A DNA stretch of 64,000 nucleotides from Amblyomma americanum (lineage: Eukaryota; Arthropoda; Arachnida; Ixodida; Ixodidae), in the NCBI RefSeq assembly GCF_052857255.1, contig NC_135500.1, forward strand, positions 162,765,189 to 162,829,188. Direction: 5' to 3'. Below are positions 1 through 12,289 of the stretch, piece by piece (within the stretch, counting starts at the first letter, position 1; the number at the start of each line of letters is the position of its first letter). The position numbers and the translations under genes are program-made. The notes under the pieces were generated by a model. It was given only the letters and a program-made list of their open reading frames with translations. It ran no database searches and had not been told where the DNA came from.

Positions 1-3000
1 ACGTTTTTTCGCTTTGATTTGTTTTGCAACTGCATAAGTTATACTGCTGCCTCCCTGCTGCTTAATAAGATCGTAGAATCTTCAAGCTGCCGATGGACAG
101 CTTTCTTCTGCAAAACCTCGATCATCACCCTTAATATAGGAAATAAAATTTCCTTTCAGTTGAGTCTATTACCTCAGCTCAAAAGTGTACTTAGACTCAA
201 CTTGTTTTGAGCGGTTTCTACGCACAAACTTCATTGCAGTCTTATAATGATATGCATTTGAAGTATCTCTCCTTCTGTCGCAATCATATCTTCTTTTTTT
301 TCTTTTTTTTTCGTACCTTTTGCTGAGCGCAGCTCGTTCAGCGAGGCAAATCGATACCGGTTCATTGAACGGTGGATGCCGTTAGTGATCATCTACGTCC
401 CATTTTGGCAACGACATTCCAGACGGTCGCATGATCCGACCGCAGAGGGAGAACCGACTGCGGCGCGCAATACTCGATAGCGCATTTCCTTTTCTTCTCT
501 GCCTTCTGCCTACTTTCTGCTTTCTTCTCTATTTCGTCTCACTACCGCGACCGATCGATCATGTCACTGTTTACCTTGCTTCCAAAAGCTGTTCCTTAGA
601 ACTCGCCGGAATATGGTCTCATACGTCCTCGTTTCTTTCCTCGTTTCTTTATTCCCTCGCGCGCCCCAGTGTCGTAACCACACCTCTCGTGCACGGGTAG
701 GCCGAGAGTAAACCGAAGGCCCAGCCAGGCAGAAAAGCAACAGAAACAAAAACGGCAACTCGGTGCATGTCGGTCGATCACTTTTCGTATGTCTTCTCTC
801 GCGCCTGATTTCGGGTGATTACCCGTGCGTGACGAAAGGCTGCTCTTGAGGCAATGAGTAAAAGCAAGCAAATGTCATAACTTGCGCGAGCTCGTGCATG
901 GTAGAGCGAACCTCTGTCTCTTGAAGTGCGGTGTAAGCACAGCGTCTGCATAGAGTTGATTACGAGGACATATTTTTTACTCCGTGCTCTAGGAGTCCTC
1001 AACGTGTTATTTCAGTGGAGTATCGTTGACTGAAACTCGTTTAATTCGAAGTGTTGGCTTATACGAAATGATACTGCGGTCCCGTCAACACCAGTTACAA
1101 TAAGGGGTACTGTAATGATGAACGTGGACATTTTCAACGTGACTTTGCTCTTTCTCTCCGCGCGTTATTTCGTCTCTTGCTGTTGCGTACCCTGAGAAGT
1201 GCAACAACTGAGCCAAGTGCAATAAATGAGCTGTTCTTAATCCTAACTCTATATAAATGGAATAAATTTTTCGTCCGCTGCGAGTTCTTTAGAGTAGGTC
1301 GCATTTAATGCGTAACGCAACGAAAGCGGAAACAGAGTGTCACTAAGGCTCCGCGCCAGCCTGGGTCGCTCTCGAATTCACAGTAGAAAATGGGAATTCT
1401 TGAGGAATCCCGAAATTTACAAACATGCTCAAAATTTTTACCTCTCCCGTGAGCGGGGAACCCTCGGAAATATCCGTCCCCTAACATGCCCACTCGTACA
1501 GAACGGAGCGATCTTTGTAGGTCCGCTGCATTAAACGTGCAGCACGACCAGACAGTTTAGCACTACCACAAAGTGATCTCCGTTCCTTCAACGGTGGTTA
1601 TCTGCACTGACCTAACTAACGAAACCTGTCCTACTTTGTCACCCTCCTCAAAGTACACGTGCGACCTACTAACACGCAGGCACCGCCTGGATGAACTCGC
1701 CCTGTCAAGGCTATACTCTCGCTCTTTTTGCAAACAGCTACGCCGGACAACTTTGGCGACCGACTGTTACATCGATTAGCGGCCTCGAGGATATCCCTGC
1801 TATACGTGCATAAGGTCAGTAGGTCGCCACAATTAGGTGCCCGCTCGAGCTCTTCGTCTCACAGCCAGACAAACGTGCCGGACGGCTTGCTACGAGGCGT
1901 GCATGTACTTCCTTGCTGCAGGTTTCGTTATGCCGTAACGCATTAGAAACAAACGTCCCGATGACTCATCGGCGCTGTAGCTTGCCTGCTCACATATGCG
2001 AGCAGTGGTGTATGTAGAGTGGCGGTTCGACCGATATGGCGTTACTGCTGCAGCCCCTCAACAAGGAGTTGAAGTTAACTGTGACCACGCTTGTTGAGGC
2101 GCAGGTTATGGAATGTTGATTTTTTTCATGATTCATCGCTTATTCAATCCCAAGTACCTACTTGGTTTCCTGACATTTCTATGCACTCTGATTTTAGATG
2201 TGCAAGCACTGAGGACGAGGTGGAGGCGAGGTGAGGCAGTGTTAGGCCCGTGACAAGTTAGGTAGCTTATGCTTGTCTAGCCGTTTCTTGGCATTGTTGA
2301 GGAAATATATTTTTGGTCGACAGTCTTTTTTGCTGATCTCTTGTTGTTTTCTGCAGGTTTAAAAAAAATTATGCATGGTGTGCTAAGAGTCGACTTCGCC
2401 TCAGAGAATAATTCAGCTTGCACAAACTAAGCTTTGCATTTTTTATGGTGCAGGCGCAACCGCCCCACATGAAGACCGCGGTAATAGTCCGCCAAAAATA
2501 TTATGTATCTCATGCACGGGTAGAAACTTCCCGCGTTTATGGAAAGAAAAAGCGTGCACGAACCAAACTTTCGTCACGTCGCGCGATAACCGACCTGGCC
2601 AGCTCGGTTAAGCACTTTATATTTTTCTTTTCTTCGGTGCACCCGGTGTCTAAACCATTCTACGTGTCATTCGGCCTGCTTATATCCTCGTGCTTTTATG
2701 CGAACCAAATTCCAGCAAGCAGTTGAGCTCCTGTGGTGCATTGTGCAGTTCTTCCCGTTGTTAATTATTCTGAGTGCAGATCATTTTTTAAGAACCTTCT
2801 CTTCAATTGCACAATATGTTCTCTTCCACAAAGTTTGAGCTCGGAGCAGAGTGTGGCATGTCGACTGCGCCATTATACAGTTCTGATTACCTTGGAATGC
2901 CGCAACAGAGCAAAGGTTTTTGAGAAACTCATGTAAACATGAAACCAAACCCAGCGTGTACCGGCGACAAATGTAAAACGACGTTCCTTTTGTTTTGTGT

Positions 3001-3486
3001 AGGACATACCTGCTTTCAACTTTTGCCGTTACTGAATAGCAGCGCATTAAAAGACCTATAACGCTCAGAATAAAATGTCAGCAAAGGTCGACGGCCTGCT
3101 TTTCGTGAACCTGAAATATGCAGAACTTACGAATCTAAAGGATGCGGCCATGGAGCACAAGGGAAAGGACATGAACAATGCTTGCTCTGAACAGCAGCAT
3201 GTAGACTGCAATAAAAAACACTGAAATGCTTTGTGAAGGTTTATTATGCGTAAAAGTCAAAAGCAGCAGTGGCAATTTATTACTCTCTTTCGTCCACTGC
3301 AAGTAAGGACGTTTTTGAGACCAGCAAGCTCATTGGCTGCACGGCATATGTCGTTTGTTAACAGTGACAATGCCCCGAGCGCAACAAAACGAGACACTTG
3401 GTACCATGGGCCGATTTTAACACAGAAGGACGTATGAATAACAGAGTGCAAAGCGCACAATGCATAAACTGGGCGAAACATACTGA
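1..3486. other. No supported gene; unique-looking intergenic sequence
   Basis: Only short open frames (up to about 100 codons) are present. None shows a recognisable domain, a plausible exon structure or repeated homology elsewhere in the window. Short T-runs occur near 295-312. I see nothing to annotate. Confidence 0.6.
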
Positions 3487-3812
3487 GAAATTCTGGGCAA
3501 AATGGTTTTTCAACGAGAACGAGTTTATGAGCAAAATTTTTGTCATGTATTGTGAGATTCCACTATAACAATCAATATATCTAGAGATCTCTCTTCGGCA
3601 GGCTTGAAATTTTTGCTATTAACGTATTTGCTATGGTCAAAATGGTTCCTCATTGCTTTTCTTTGCCAGTGATAACTACTCGATGTGAGCGAGGCAAAAA
3701 CTTATCAGAAAGATTTTTCTATACATCACGAGAATGGACCATTACTTTTAATGTTTCCATAGCAGTACCTTACAATATTCCAATATTTAATTTTTTTGTC
3801 CAAGAATGCTGC
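3487..3812 (+). mobile_element. MITE-like dispersed repeat, copy A
   Basis: Homologous along most of its length to copies near 29.5/32.2 kb and 54.4-54.75 kb (both on the other strand). Shared blocks include TGTGAGATT followed by CACTATAACAATCAATA, then a stretch ending in TTTTTTGTCCAAGAATG. The ends form degenerate inverted repeats: ATTCTGGGCAAAATGG on the left against the complement of the TTGTCCAAGAAT end on the right. No transposase is encoded. The open frames across the copies (for example an FCYISEEWTITFN-like string) keep some similarity, but the frame is broken here, so I read this as non-coding repeat homology. No clear target-site duplication was found for this copy. Confidence 0.55.
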
Positions 3813-6800
3813 ACATGACAACGGCTGCAGTGGTGCCTTCGCGTGGCGACGTCTTAATCAAAGAGCACTGTTTACTGACGTCATGTATACAACCGCTTTC
3901 GCCCGAAATACGAATTCATACTTCATAAATGTGAGTTCGTCAGTTAAGAAAAAAAATCTGGAGTGACGCGATAGCTACAGCTGGCCGAGTGGAACTCGCT
4001 CAGTCGAATTGCAAAGTCAGTGTTTCGCTGGGCGTTCCTTCTTCATCTTCATCCCTGGGCGTTCACTCTCTACCCCTCTCCCAATCTCCACTCCCCCGCC
4101 CCGCGCCGCCGGCAGCTGTTCCGCACGTGACCAACCACGTGACCAGCCACGGCGACGCCACGCTGAAGGCTCGAAATGCTAGCGTAATGTAGCTATCGCT
4201 ACAAAAACAGATGTCTGCGTCGCAGGAACGGAAAAATAATTGTTACAGTCCCAATTACTCAACTGCACTAAATAAAAAAGGCTCCAGAAACAAGTTTATA
4301 TTCTCTTTTAATTAACAACAGTGCGATTACCACTTAACCTCAGCTTAGAAAAACAGCACGTGAGCGGGCTCCGATAGACAATGCTCAACCAAATCCTCGA
4401 GCGATAATTTTGATCAATTACGACAGGATCCTAGCCTCGGAGTGATTGTTCTTGGGCTAAAATATAAAGAGGCTCTGCCTACAGTTCCTCACAAGAAGGC
4501 CTGGCCAACTTTGCACATATAGTGCCCACAAAGTTCGCAACACGCACGTACACCGACCAGACACGTCCAGGCCAGGCAATAAAACAGCATAAATCAGTGG
4601 CAAGGGGAAACGGAAAAAAGAAATGAGAAGGCGACGGGATAAAGCACCCGTGCGGGGAGATCGGCGGTCCATCGCGCGTCTCGGCGCATTAGCATGTGAA
4701 AGAGGTCGAGGCGGATTGATAAGTGGCGGCAGTGTGGCATGGGGCGCTGAGAGAGCCCCGTACACCCCGAACGTGCCCAGACTCATCTATTACGGGATCG
4801 GCAGGCGGGTCGCGAGGGGCGTCGGCTCGGCTCTCGGGGAAGAAGAAGTCTACGACGCGCACAGCCCGGTACGCGATCTGCAGGTTGTGGAGAGAAGCGC
4901 GGTATACAGTGCATAGAGGGAATACGGAGGAGAGTAGTTAGGTTCGAGGAAAATAGAATAACAAAGAGGACGACCGGCGGGGCCCTGCGATCGGTGCTAA
5001 CGCACTCCCCGGCGCCGCCTCAGCCCTTTGCACCCTCGACCGACGAACAGCGACCAGAAGGTCGGTGGCGGACATGGTCGGACCAGGAAAAAACCCGGTC
5101 ATTGCGCGGGGCGGCGCGGGAGTTGATCGAACTGGCGAGTTGGTTTGTATTGACAAACACTGCTCTTACGTGTCCTGTGTTGCATCTAGATGTGCGTTCC
5201 AAAGACGAGGAGGAGGAGGAAAAAATATTGGATAGTGGTAATGAGGTATGCGGAGATGACGCAGTTCTCTGTCACGCCACCGGCTATTGCGTACCTGGGA
5301 ACGACTGAGGAAGGCTGCAGGATGGGGCAAGGGGTAGCGGAGAAGGTGGTGTAATGGAGGCAAGAACATGGGGGGAGGGGGGGGGGGGGGGGCAACAGAG
5401 AGAGTTAACAGGCGCACGACCGGCCTGGTGTAAATATTGCGAAGCGGAAAAGACGCACTTCTGTAGCCGGTCACGCTTCAAGGTGCGGGCCAGACGTCAT
5501 CACGAGGCGACGATGAGAGAAAGGAAAGGTGTGCAAAGTCAATAAACCTCATGGTGCGCACACAGAGTTATTGCAGAATCGGTGCCTGTTTTCGTTTACC
5601 GGCTGTATGTAATAATGTGCCGGATGGACGGCTCATTTCCTTCTAATATTTTCGTGCTTAGCTTATTAGCCTCTCAAACAGCTCATCATACTCGCTGAGG
5701 GCATTTATTTACTTCGTTCTATATTTAGTACTCCACATGTATTAGAGCACACGAACGTGGCAGAGCGAAATGCGTTGGCGTTATTTACGAGTGGCCTAGA
5801 GCGGGGAACAATATACCTTATCGTGCATGCGCTGTCGTATGATTTGTGGATTGCTTCTCACGTATCAGAGACTTAATTGAACACGGGAGGTAGCCGCAAA
5901 TGTCAGACCTCTGCGTGCCGTTCGAGGGCTCTAGGCAAGTATATGCACTATGCCTGACGGCAGAGCGTGCAAAAAAAACTCAAATCGAATGGGCTTTTGT
6001 AGCCAGTTCTTAATAGTTGTCTCCGCAGTTCCTTTATATTTAAGGATTATCGCACTGGAGAAAAGCTTTGCGCTTTTAGGTGAGGGCCAAGCGCGTGCGC
6101 TTTTTAGATTTATCATCTGATTACAGAGCGCTGATATCGTCATGGCGACAGGAGTCAGGCGGCTAAATGGTATAAAAAATTCACACGGATAAAAAAGGCG
6201 ATGGTAGCCCCCCTATCTTTTTAAGTTGAGAGCGTTCATTGGAGGTCAGTGAGAGAATACTCGCTTTGCAGTGCACGTAATTTTAAGGATTATTGATAAT
6301 AACCTTACAGTACGACTTCCTGAACACCATCATCAGCCAACGCCTATTCAAGGCAGACACACCCAGCTCATTGTAGCACGCCATTATCGCCTCCCACCTT
6401 TGCCCCCGGCCTTCCTCTGTTGTTCCCTGCTCTCTCCCACGAGGTGAACGTGACAGGCTTAAGGGAGGATTTTCAGGAAGACCTGTCGTCCCTCGTTGTC
6501 GCCGCGTCCATGCGGCATATTTGGCACAAACTAGATGGCCCGATATATCTGAGTGAACTATGAGTCCACTGTGCATCTGTTCCTCTCCTGATGATTGATG
6601 CTGGAAAAGGGTTACGTATTTCATCGCACGTACTCTGGTCATCCGAGTGAGACACGCCTTTCTTAACACATATCCCGCTGCGCCATACGTCCTATGCTAA
6701 GGTCGCCACCTACGTCTGGACTTTCCCCGAGCTAGGCAATCGACTCTACCTCGTACAGAGCGATAGGTAGGAGCTTTCACGGAAGCTTATTCTTTCTTCG

Positions 6801-6999
6801 TCTAAATGCCTAGTAGTGATGCCTGCGCCTGCATAGGAACAGTATTTTTCACTGGTTCACAGAGGTGGCAATGACCGAAGCGATGACCACTCTCTGAGAC
6901 GATGTCATTTGAACGCTACCATATCATTAGGCTGTGAGCGGTGTCAGTGCCCTGCTGGGCTTCCTGAATCTGGAAGTCTGAGTGACTTCGAGTGCCACG
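3813..6999. other. No supported gene; includes GC-rich block 4.6-5.5 kb
   Basis: The part from about 4620 to 5540 is visibly richer in G, C and CpG than its surroundings and has overlapping open frames on both strands, as GC-rich DNA does by chance. A G-run lies at about 5377-5391. A CpG-type promoter or first exon is possible, but no TATA box, splice pattern or protein similarity supports one. The rest (5550-7000) is unremarkable. Confidence 0.5.
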
Positions 7000-7200
7000 T
7001 CGGGCTTTGATCGCGCACGTGAATGAGCGAGTAAAAACTTTATTGAACGAGAGAGTAGAATGGCGCTCAGTAGGCGATGTCCCATGAGGGCCTTTGAGTT
7101 CTCGCACCACATAAGCCCACTCGACGGGCTTCACTTGAGTGTCTCTGTCGTCGCTGGCCTTTACTGAAAGCCACAGGTCAGGTGAGGGCGCCGTCATGAG
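7000..7200 (-). mobile_element. LINE 3' end (UTR and polyadenylation signal)
   Basis: Read on the minus strand, a GC-balanced UTR runs into CAATAAAG (plus 7039-7046), then TTTTTACTCGCTCATTCAC, a tail type I associate with tick LINEs. The AATAAAGTTT block also occurs at the 3' end of the LINE at 55109-56361, which supports a related family. No reverse transcriptase remains, so this is a strongly 5'-truncated copy. Confidence 0.5.
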
Positions 7201-10155
7201 ATATGGAATGGAGGATTATGCAAGATTACGTGCCAGACTATGTGGTCCAAAGTAGGAACATGGGTGCTTTTGCTTCCCTTTCTCTATCTCCTCTCTTGAC
7301 ATTCCCCGCGTCTTCCTGCCATCCCAAAGCGCTGGTTATGACGCTTTCAAAATGGTGTCTTTTTTTTTTAATTCAATGTTTCATTTCATTAAGCCTAATA
7401 AATATCTCGTCGGCAGGTCTTTCTTTACTGCATCGGATAAAAATAATGCTAGAAACTTTTTTCCTCGCGAGAAGTGAACTGTTTCGAATGTATGAAGCCA
7501 GGGAAAAGTTTAGGCAAGAATGTTCAGGTGGCAGATGCTTGCGTATAAAGGCCTGCAATGTTTGGCATCTACCCAAGCAATAGAATGGCTCACTCTCACC
7601 ATTTTTGTTACGCGGGACGCCGGTACGGTTCTGGCCGGCCAATAGATGCAACAATTTCGTACAGCAACTTTGACGTAAGTCCTAGAGGTATGAATTTTCA
7701 TTTTCATTTGAATTCGTTACCCCTGTGAATTCATTATCTGCTAGTGCGAGGCAAATCTTGGCGAGGAACGCCCTTCTTATATTGTCTAAGTGGTGTGCAA
7801 CGTTCAGCAGTTTCCCATCATCTCATATTTTAAATAGTGTTAGGAACGTCTGCGTAGGGCAAGACAAAAAAGGCTCATACAAAAGCTTGTATGAGCCTTT
7901 GTCTGGTGCACGCTATGATAATTTGAAAAAAAAAAACTCGAAATAAGTGAGTATCCTTTTCATGATTGTTAAAATGCAATTGTGCTCAAGTACGACTAAT
8001 ACCACACTCTTTAAACGATTTTAAAATGTGCCGATATGTACCTTATTCAAGAAAAATTTGACCGAAATATAAAATTGTGGCCTCATTATGCTTAATTTGA
8101 CTGCGCAGCTTGTGGATAAAACGAATTCTTGACTGGAGTGGGCTGAACACGAAATGTGCAATTGAAAAGCTTGTTTTGAGAGCGAGTTCTTATGGGCCCG
8201 GAATTAGAGAAAAACTATGGAACTTTTGTTTTATGTTCCCGTTTTGCTCTTTTGCCAAAGGCACGCAAACATCATTCTTTTACAAAAGAATCAAACCCAC
8301 GGTCTCATCATGTAGGATTGCGCAAAAGCAACGGATGCTAGATGAGGTGTCCGCAGTTTGAAACGAGTCATGTTCTGGAGTCATTTTTTGTTTCCGGTTT
8401 CATAACATTGCAATGTTATCGTTTTACCTTTTGCTTCCAACCTACACTGTCAAAGAGCCACCATTTCACGACCGCGCACTGCCCATGTGTAGAATTAAAA
8501 ATAGAAGAAGGGAAACGTACAAAGGTTAGGCGGGCATGCATTCGTTCGAGGGCCCCCTATACACACAACAAACAGGCATGAGTGAGGCAAAATGCACTAA
8601 AAGAGTACAGATAACTCGTACACGCAGCGAGTTCCAGAGGGCAGCACACATGGTCTCCTAGCGAAAAGTATGCGCCAAATCGCAGTCACACAATGAGATC
8701 GACTGCCCTCATGATGTTTCGTAACTGCGTTTCAAAACACGCAAATTGTTCTCGTCGAAGGAAAGGAAGGGAGCAAGGCTTCACCACTGTCGCCTCGTTC
8801 ACTTTGTTCGCTCTGTCCGGCGGCTCACCGTTTTTGTAACCAACGAGTAGATTGGTTAGACACAATGGGAATATGACGAGGTCCATCCGTAACTTTCCTA
8901 TTTATTTCTACGCGAGCGTCAGGTTACGGAGACGAACATGCACAGCGAGACCCCTACAGCGAAGTCTCGACAACGAAAGACCTTGGGGGCGCATATACTG
9001 TGACAATCAGGAGTTGGAGTTATGAAAGACGCTGCGTGGGCGAGATTCTCCTCTGTTCTCCACAGCGGTCTCGGCCAGGCCCGATATCTCGTCTAGACTC
9101 CCCCCTCTCCCCCCCTCTCCCTTTGCTGCGTCGTTCCTTCCGCATCGTGCCTCCGCAATTTGGTCAACAGGCGCCCACTGACCGCGTGAAACTGGGGCTA
9201 TTTGTGAGTGACGGGCGCTGCACGACGCGACAACTGTCCGCCGCGGGACGAAATCAGATGCCGCCAGCCAGCTGGGTCCGCCCACGACTCAGTGCTCCCG
9301 GCAGTCGCTGGTCGCTGCACGACCTTTTAGCCTGAAGTGCGCAGCAAGCCATGCATGATACCCGGAGGGAACAAGCCGCGCAAAGGTCAAGTGCGGCCTT
9401 TTCTGACGTGTTACTGCTATCGTCCTTGGTTGTTTACATGTTTATTTGCTTATTCGTGGCGCCCTCAAGGGCCAGAGCAGCGCATTACAGCGGGCAGCCG
9501 GTTCCCCTTCTGCTTTGGCTGTCTAGTGGCTTGTTTTCTTATCGGCTTACTTTTGTTTGTTTGTTTGTTTGTTTGTTTGTTTGTTTGTTTGTTTGTTTGT
9601 TTGTTTGTAGGCATCTTTGCCTGATTTCTGGTATGATTGTTCAATCACACAACGAATTTAGTTAATCAGCATGACCGGAACTTAAAGAAACCACTGAAAG
9701 CCAATGGAATCTAAGAAAAGCCAGAATTATCTCGGATTACATCTTGCCCGTAGCAAACAACGATCTGGTATCCTATTTTTCTTCGAGACGTAGGGATGAT
9801 ATTCGTCAGAGACGATTATATTTGCGCAAGTCAAAACAGCGTCAATTGAAGAAGCTTCAAGGCGAAGGTGAGCGAACTTGAGAAAGTGAGTTTTAAATAA
9901 AGTTAAAACGAATTTCGAGACACGAGACAATACACTGTAGTGAATCTGGAAAAGCGTCCAGCTGTTTTACGAAGGTGCTAAACCCATCTACGTATCAAAC
10001 GTTTCAAACTGCAGGCCTGTTAGATGAATGGCGCACCCCCCGCGCGTCGTGGCTGCATCGCCAACACCATGACCGCACGTCGATGACATTTTAGAGGGCT
10101 GAATTAACGTGGCTCAGCGCACTGTATATGTCCCAGCGCACTTTGTTCATTAATC
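7201..10155. other. No supported gene; one hairpin and a GTTT microsatellite
   Basis: Contains a short hairpin at 7862-7904 (arms built on GGCTCATACAA and its complement) and a (GTTT)n run at 9549-9607. Open frames in 9000-9335 are GC-rich and show no recognisable product. Nothing else can be supported. Confidence 0.55.
9549..9607. repeat. (GTTT)n microsatellite
   Basis: About 14 uninterrupted copies of a GTTT tetranucleotide, read directly from the sequence. Confidence 0.95.
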
Positions 10156-10385
10156 CGAGTGGATTGTTGACGTCCGAAAGCCACTCAGGCTATGATGGAC
10201 GCCGTCGTGCAGGGCTCAGAGTTAATTTATACCACCGTGGGTTCTTTAAAGTGCGCGGACATCGTACAGCACACTGCCGTTTTTTGTAATTGCCTCCACC
10301 TCAATACAGGCGCCGCGGCCGGGATAGAACCCACGACCTTGGGGTCACCAGCTGAACCCAGAACTGCTGAGCCACCGTGGTTGGC
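10156..10385 (-). mobile_element. tRNA-derived SINE (Ruka-like), complete
   Basis: On the minus strand the head begins at the right end with a tRNA-like A box (GGTGGCTCAGCAG) and B box (GGGTTCTATCCC). The body follows with CGGCCGCGGCG, AAAGAACCCACGGTGGT and the tail block GCGTCCATCATAGCCTGAG. The same body occurs at 20081-20322, 39752-39837, 48066-48235 and 50002-50201. CATTAATC flanks both ends (10148-10155 and 10386-10393), a plausible target-site duplication. The B box has T-A where GGTTCGAxCC is expected, so Pol III promotion may be weakened. 'Ruka' is a tick SINE name recalled from memory and not checked. Confidence 0.8.
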
Positions 10386-10393
10386 CATTAATC

Positions 10394-11734
10394 TTTGTTT
10401 TGAAAGGCAACTGCATGGGTTCTTTGAATAGGTTGATTTTGTGCGCGCAAAGTGTTTCACGGAGTTCCTTTGTATCTTCGGAAGCGATCGTTTTTCATTA
10501 CACAGTGTTACTCATTACAAAACACCAAAAAAATAAGAAAAAGGACCAGAACCGAAACTGGGCTGCGTGCGAAAATTATTGTTTTGAGTGGTGCGTAGAG
10601 GTGGCAAATGTGATGTCCTCGCATTAAATCACAAAAATACATGCCTCAAGCTGTGACCGTGTTCGTTAAATTTATTGAAATTACTGAAATGAGGTCTCAA
10701 GTTTTGTCTGCTAGAAGAAGTGGATCGTTCACAAAAGGACCGCGAATGTTTGTGGAGTGTACGGCAGAGGTAGGGCTACCCGTAGAAGTCGTGACGTGTG
10801 AGGCCATGACATAATAAAATTAACATCGATCTTAGGAACAAAAGATATACCACCCGGTTGCTCAATTTACGGTAACTAATCAGTACAGAAGGGGAACCTT
10901 CTGCAGAACTTTCATTAAGACATCTCAGCTTTAAAAATTCGCAAGGACACCTAATTACGTCATGTGTTGGCAATCCGATTGCATTAGAAGCTCTTGGTGT
11001 CTTTACCGAAAGTGACGTCATGTCGAGTCTGGTGATAATTTCTCTCCAGCCAATTGTAATCATCGGGCTGGTGACGTCACTTTCATCCAGCCAATAGCTA
11101 ATTTTATGACCGACGATAGATTTTTTCCCAGTGACGCTTTTGGTGCTCTCGTACTAAAAAACCCCATTTGTCCTGTAACCTTTCCTCGAACTGCCTGTCA
11201 TGAACTTAGGGGGTGCCTCATCGCGGGGCTGGTGCTGCAAGGTAGAGGTGCAAGGCTGATCATCACGTGCAGCGCTGCCTGTGAGGCACGTGCATTACTG
11301 TCTACACTGGACCAATCACACGAAGCCACAGTGTTCCTCTCCTTATTTGCGGATGTATTCTATGTCGGCTCAGAGCGGATGCGTCCTCCTCCCGTGTCGC
11401 GAAAGGAAGCCCGTCAGCGGTAGCGCTTCGCCTGCGCGTATTGTTACTCCTTTGCGAAGGAACACGCAGGCACTCTACGGCTCTCGCTCTCGTTTCTCGC
11501 ATGACGGTTGTCTACGTCAATGAAAGGTGCCAGAACCTCACTACATTGAACGAAAAATTCTCCTTTCTTTAAAAAAAAAACAAGAATTTGAACAGAGACA
11601 TGGAGAGGGTATGCAATGCAAATAAAATTGGAGGAGACACTAATGTTCCGCCTTAAGTGCATAACGCGATGGCGTAATGGGTTAATTTCGAAGTATGCAG
11701 TAGGTCATTCTCTACTAACATTCATAGATCTCTG
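10394..11734. other. No supported gene
   Basis: Short open frames only. The segment 11100-11500 is somewhat GC-rich but has no recognisable domain or repeat partner in the window. Confidence 0.55.
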
Positions 11735-12083
11735 GGAGCCCTCATACCCCTCTGGCGCAGTGGTTCAGCGGTTAAGCGATGCGCCACTGCTTTGCGATGG
11801 CAGGTGCTCCCAGTGGTGGGCCTTGTCCGGCACAGGTTGCTATTGCCGAGCGACCAATCATTAATTTAACTACCACTTGTCACGGTGGGCAGTTTGCTCA
11901 CTATCCGGTGGGCAGGTTGTGATGATGCCACAAGGTCCCGTGGCCTAGGTGGCCTATCTGCCTCCTAAGTTGACCTCTGGGGACCACCTGCCAGAGCCAC
12001 GCCTATTATTATTATCTCACAACGTCGACGACGACAACAAATTTTTTGTTTAAGCGTGCCTTTAACGCTATCGTGTTAAAAAG
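11735..12083 (+). mobile_element. SINE-like repeat, family 2, copy 1
   Basis: About 345 bp homologous to 43534-43872 on the opposite strand. Shared landmarks in order are CCTCATACC, CTGGCGCAGTGG (tRNA A-box-like), AGCGGTTAAGCGATGCG, AGGTGCTCCCAG, ATTTAA followed by a GCCACCTGCCAC-like block, GTGGGCAG repeats, CCTAGGTGGCC, GGGGACCACCTGCCAGAG, and a terminal near-palindrome TTTAACGCTATCGTGTTAA. A classical B box is not evident, so the tRNA origin is inferred from the head only. No clear flanking duplication was seen. Confidence 0.65.
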
Positions 12084-12115
12084 ATAACGGTTAACGGAAT
12101 CGGTTCTAAGAGACA

Positions 12116-12281
12116 AGCGAAGGCATGGAGCAGCAACGAGTCAAGTGGGCGGATGGGATTATAGGAAGTCTGCAGAGATAACGTGGCTGCAGCTACCTTA
12201 GCACAGAGCTAATTGGAGCTCAAAGAGAGAGGTCTTCATCCTGGAGGGTATGTACTTATTTTGATGATTATGATGATGATC
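12116..12281 (+). mobile_element. RTE-type LINE 3' fragment
   Basis: The frame gives RRHGAATSQVGGWDYRKSA, then ITWLQLP, then ANWS. This is the decayed C-terminus of the RTE-type ORF seen better at 49138-49289 (VRWADEIKKFAG, WMQLAKD). An in-frame TAG and several substitutions break it. A (GAT)n-like tail ends the copy at 12261-12281. It lies 33 bp after the family-2 SINE. Confidence 0.65.
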
Positions 12282-12289
12282 AACAGAGA

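Noticed and set aside
6326..6480. CATCATCAGCC start of a possible minus-strand RTE tail
   Set aside because: Similarity to the RTE 3' end fades after about 12 bases and no coding similarity follows.
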